The position numbers were made by a program, and so were the translations under genes. From the NCBI GenBank assembly GCA_002503705.1, contig DASH01000084.1, positions 1-21,139 of the forward strand: a DNA stretch of 21,139 nucleotides, read 5' to 3'. Below the pieces are notes generated by a model that did no database searches, was not told where the DNA came from, and saw nothing but the letters and a program-made list of their open reading frames with translations. Origin of the DNA: Candidatus Woesearchaeota archaeon UBA153 (GTDB lineage Archaea; Nanobdellota; Nanobdellia; Woesearchaeales; UBA525). The stretch's first letter is position 1. Each line of letters begins with the position of its first letter. Shown piece after piece: positions 20,405 through 21,139 of this stretch.

Positions 20405-20923
20405 TCACGAACAGAAGTAGATCGTGTCGTGCTGGTCGTCGTCGAGGACCTTCTCGACAGAGAAGTGCCTCTTGATGAGCATATCGATTTCGTTGAACGC
20501 GGCGCTCTTCTTCAACACGGTGAAGATGAATCTCTTCTTCCCGACGCGTTTCATCTCTTTCAAGCCGTCTTCGATGCCGGTGAAATTATGGATCGCGGTG
20601 ATGGACACGACGACATCAAACTCGCGGTCCTCGAACATCGACAGGTCTTCCGCGCGCACGTTGAAGATCTTCGCCTGCACGAGCGGGGGCGCCCGCATAA
20701 TCATCGCGTGGCTCGGCTCCGCGCCGACGGCCTCCTTGACGGGCCAGAGGGCGAGCGTGAAACCAGTACCGCACCCGACGTCGAGGAGTTTCTCCTCTCC
20801 CTGAAAATCGAAATTCGCGAGAATCAATTTCATCTTACGAAGCTGCTCTTCCTTATGCAACCGGTCGTACGACGCGGCGCTCTCCGCGTACTTGTCCGTT
20901 TCTCGTGGTGCGCAATTGACCAT
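20405..20923 (-). CDS. Class I SAM-dependent methyltransferase
   Basis: The 172-residue protein has motif I LLDVGCGTGF (near residue 46), the acidic end of strand 2 GAEPSHAMI, a later strand with NVRAEDLS, motif IV FDVVVSITAIHNF, and strand 5 KKRFIFTVLKKS. It resembles small methyltransferases of the Methyltransf_11/25 type. The substrate is unknown; a tRNA or small-molecule target is equally possible. ATG at 20923 and an in-frame GTG at 20938 are alternatives; neither has a clear TATA box or ribosome site, so cotranscription with the upstream tRNA or an unseen promoter in the structured spacer is likely. Confidence 0.85.
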   Translation of the reverse strand: MVNCAPRETDKYAESAASYDRLHKEEQLRKMKLILANFDFQGEEKLLDVGCGTGFTLALWPVKEAVGAEPSHAMIMRAPPLVQAKIFNVRAEDLSMFEDREFDVVVSITAIHNFTGIEDGLKEMKRVGKKRFIFTVLKKSAAFNEIDMLIKRHFSVEKVLDDDQHDTIYFCS

Positions 20924-20964
20924 GGTACTCCCGCCCACATTCGCGTGCCGCCTTGGAGCACCTG

Positions 20965-21069
20965 CAGAAATTCGCCCGATTCACTCGGTGACATTCGTCA
21001 CCGGGGCCCCGGTGCGTAACACCGTGGGCATGCAGGGCGAATTTCGCGATTGCTCGCGCGGAGCGCGAG
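20965..21069. other. Highly structured spacer between tRNA and methyltransferase gene
   Basis: GAAATTCGCCC (20965-20975) pairs with GGGCGAATTTC (21034-21044), an 11-bp perfect stem. It encloses hairpins CGGTGAC-ATTC-GTCACCG (about 20985-21002) and CGGTG-CGTAA-CACCG (about 21010-21024), overlapping the 16-bp palindrome CACCGGGGCCCCGGTG. A further stem CTCGCGC-GGA-GCGCGAG follows at about 21053-21069. This could be a structured RNA or a repeat. Confidence 0.45.
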
Positions 21070-21114
21070 AAATGCTCAGCGGTACACGAACGCACTCTGA
21101 AGAGAGTGAAAAAC

Positions 21115-21139
21115 TGGGCCCTGCCGGACTCGAACCGGC
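21115..21139 (-). tRNA. Partial tRNA (3' end only, isotype unknown)
   Basis: On the minus strand, the T-arm GCCGG-TTCGAGT-CCGGC is followed by acceptor strand AGGGCCC and discriminator A. The remainder lies beyond the window edge, so the anticodon cannot be read. CCA is not encoded. Confidence 0.85.

Noticed and set aside
20293..20475. Small Arg/Glu-rich ORF
   Set aside because: Direct product of the purine tandem repeat, overlapping the methyltransferase end.

Overview
This window looks like an archaeal chromosome segment from a GC-rich member of the DPANN radiation, possibly related to Woesearchaeota (tentative). The archaeal assignment rests on archaeal-type ribosomal proteins L10e and S6e, an archaeal NOG1-like GTPase, TATA boxes about 22-32 bp upstream of most start codons (mostly leaderless mRNAs), and a tRNA-Arg with its own TATA box and no encoded CCA. 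The DPANN guess rests on the many small membrane and surface proteins sharing an ALVALVA-type N-terminal membrane anchor.

Layout. 1-3440: a CYTH-domain protein, a more AT-rich cassette with a freestanding LAGLIDADG endonuclease and an unknown partner, endonuclease III, and a divergent JAMM metalloprotease sharing one central TATA box with it. 3515-10050: a pore-less voltage-sensor-like membrane protein, L10e, a NOG1-like GTPase, an unknown gene, S6e, a membrane protein, arginyl-tRNA synthetase and a zinc-ribbon protein. 10175-11600: a Ski2-like helicase that stops after its first RecA domain, then convergent, overlapping RHH and PIN genes. 11743-16424: a membrane/surface block with DUF5684-like and DUF4870-like proteins, a four-gene operon of N-terminally anchored surface proteins (one with four EF-hand loops), a SpoIIM-like protein, a fifth surface protein and a small two-TM protein. 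16713-21139: tRNA-Arg, an acidic repeat protein, a DUF1189-like protein, an unknown protein, a SAM methyltransferase and a tRNA cut by the window edge.

Two things stand out. First, the surface-protein operon and the separate fifth surface gene have the same promoter layout: a TATA box followed 2 bp later by two AGTATACT palindromes 12 bp apart. This suggests one regulator controls a family of Cys-rich or Ca-binding surface proteins. Second, the intergenic regions hold at least three families of non-coding repeats. Family A is 146 bp, with inverted ends and 9-bp flanking direct repeats. Family B is 167-213 bp, with inverted ends and a covarying inner stem. Family C has a conserved CCGCGCCAGCA core plus a small hairpin. 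Families A and B almost always abut TATA boxes, so they look like miniature mobile elements or structured promoter-proximal modules.

Translation signals split in two. Most housekeeping genes appear leaderless. The surface operon, small membrane genes, S6e and the zinc-ribbon gene have leaders with GGAG/GAGGTGA ribosome binding sites.
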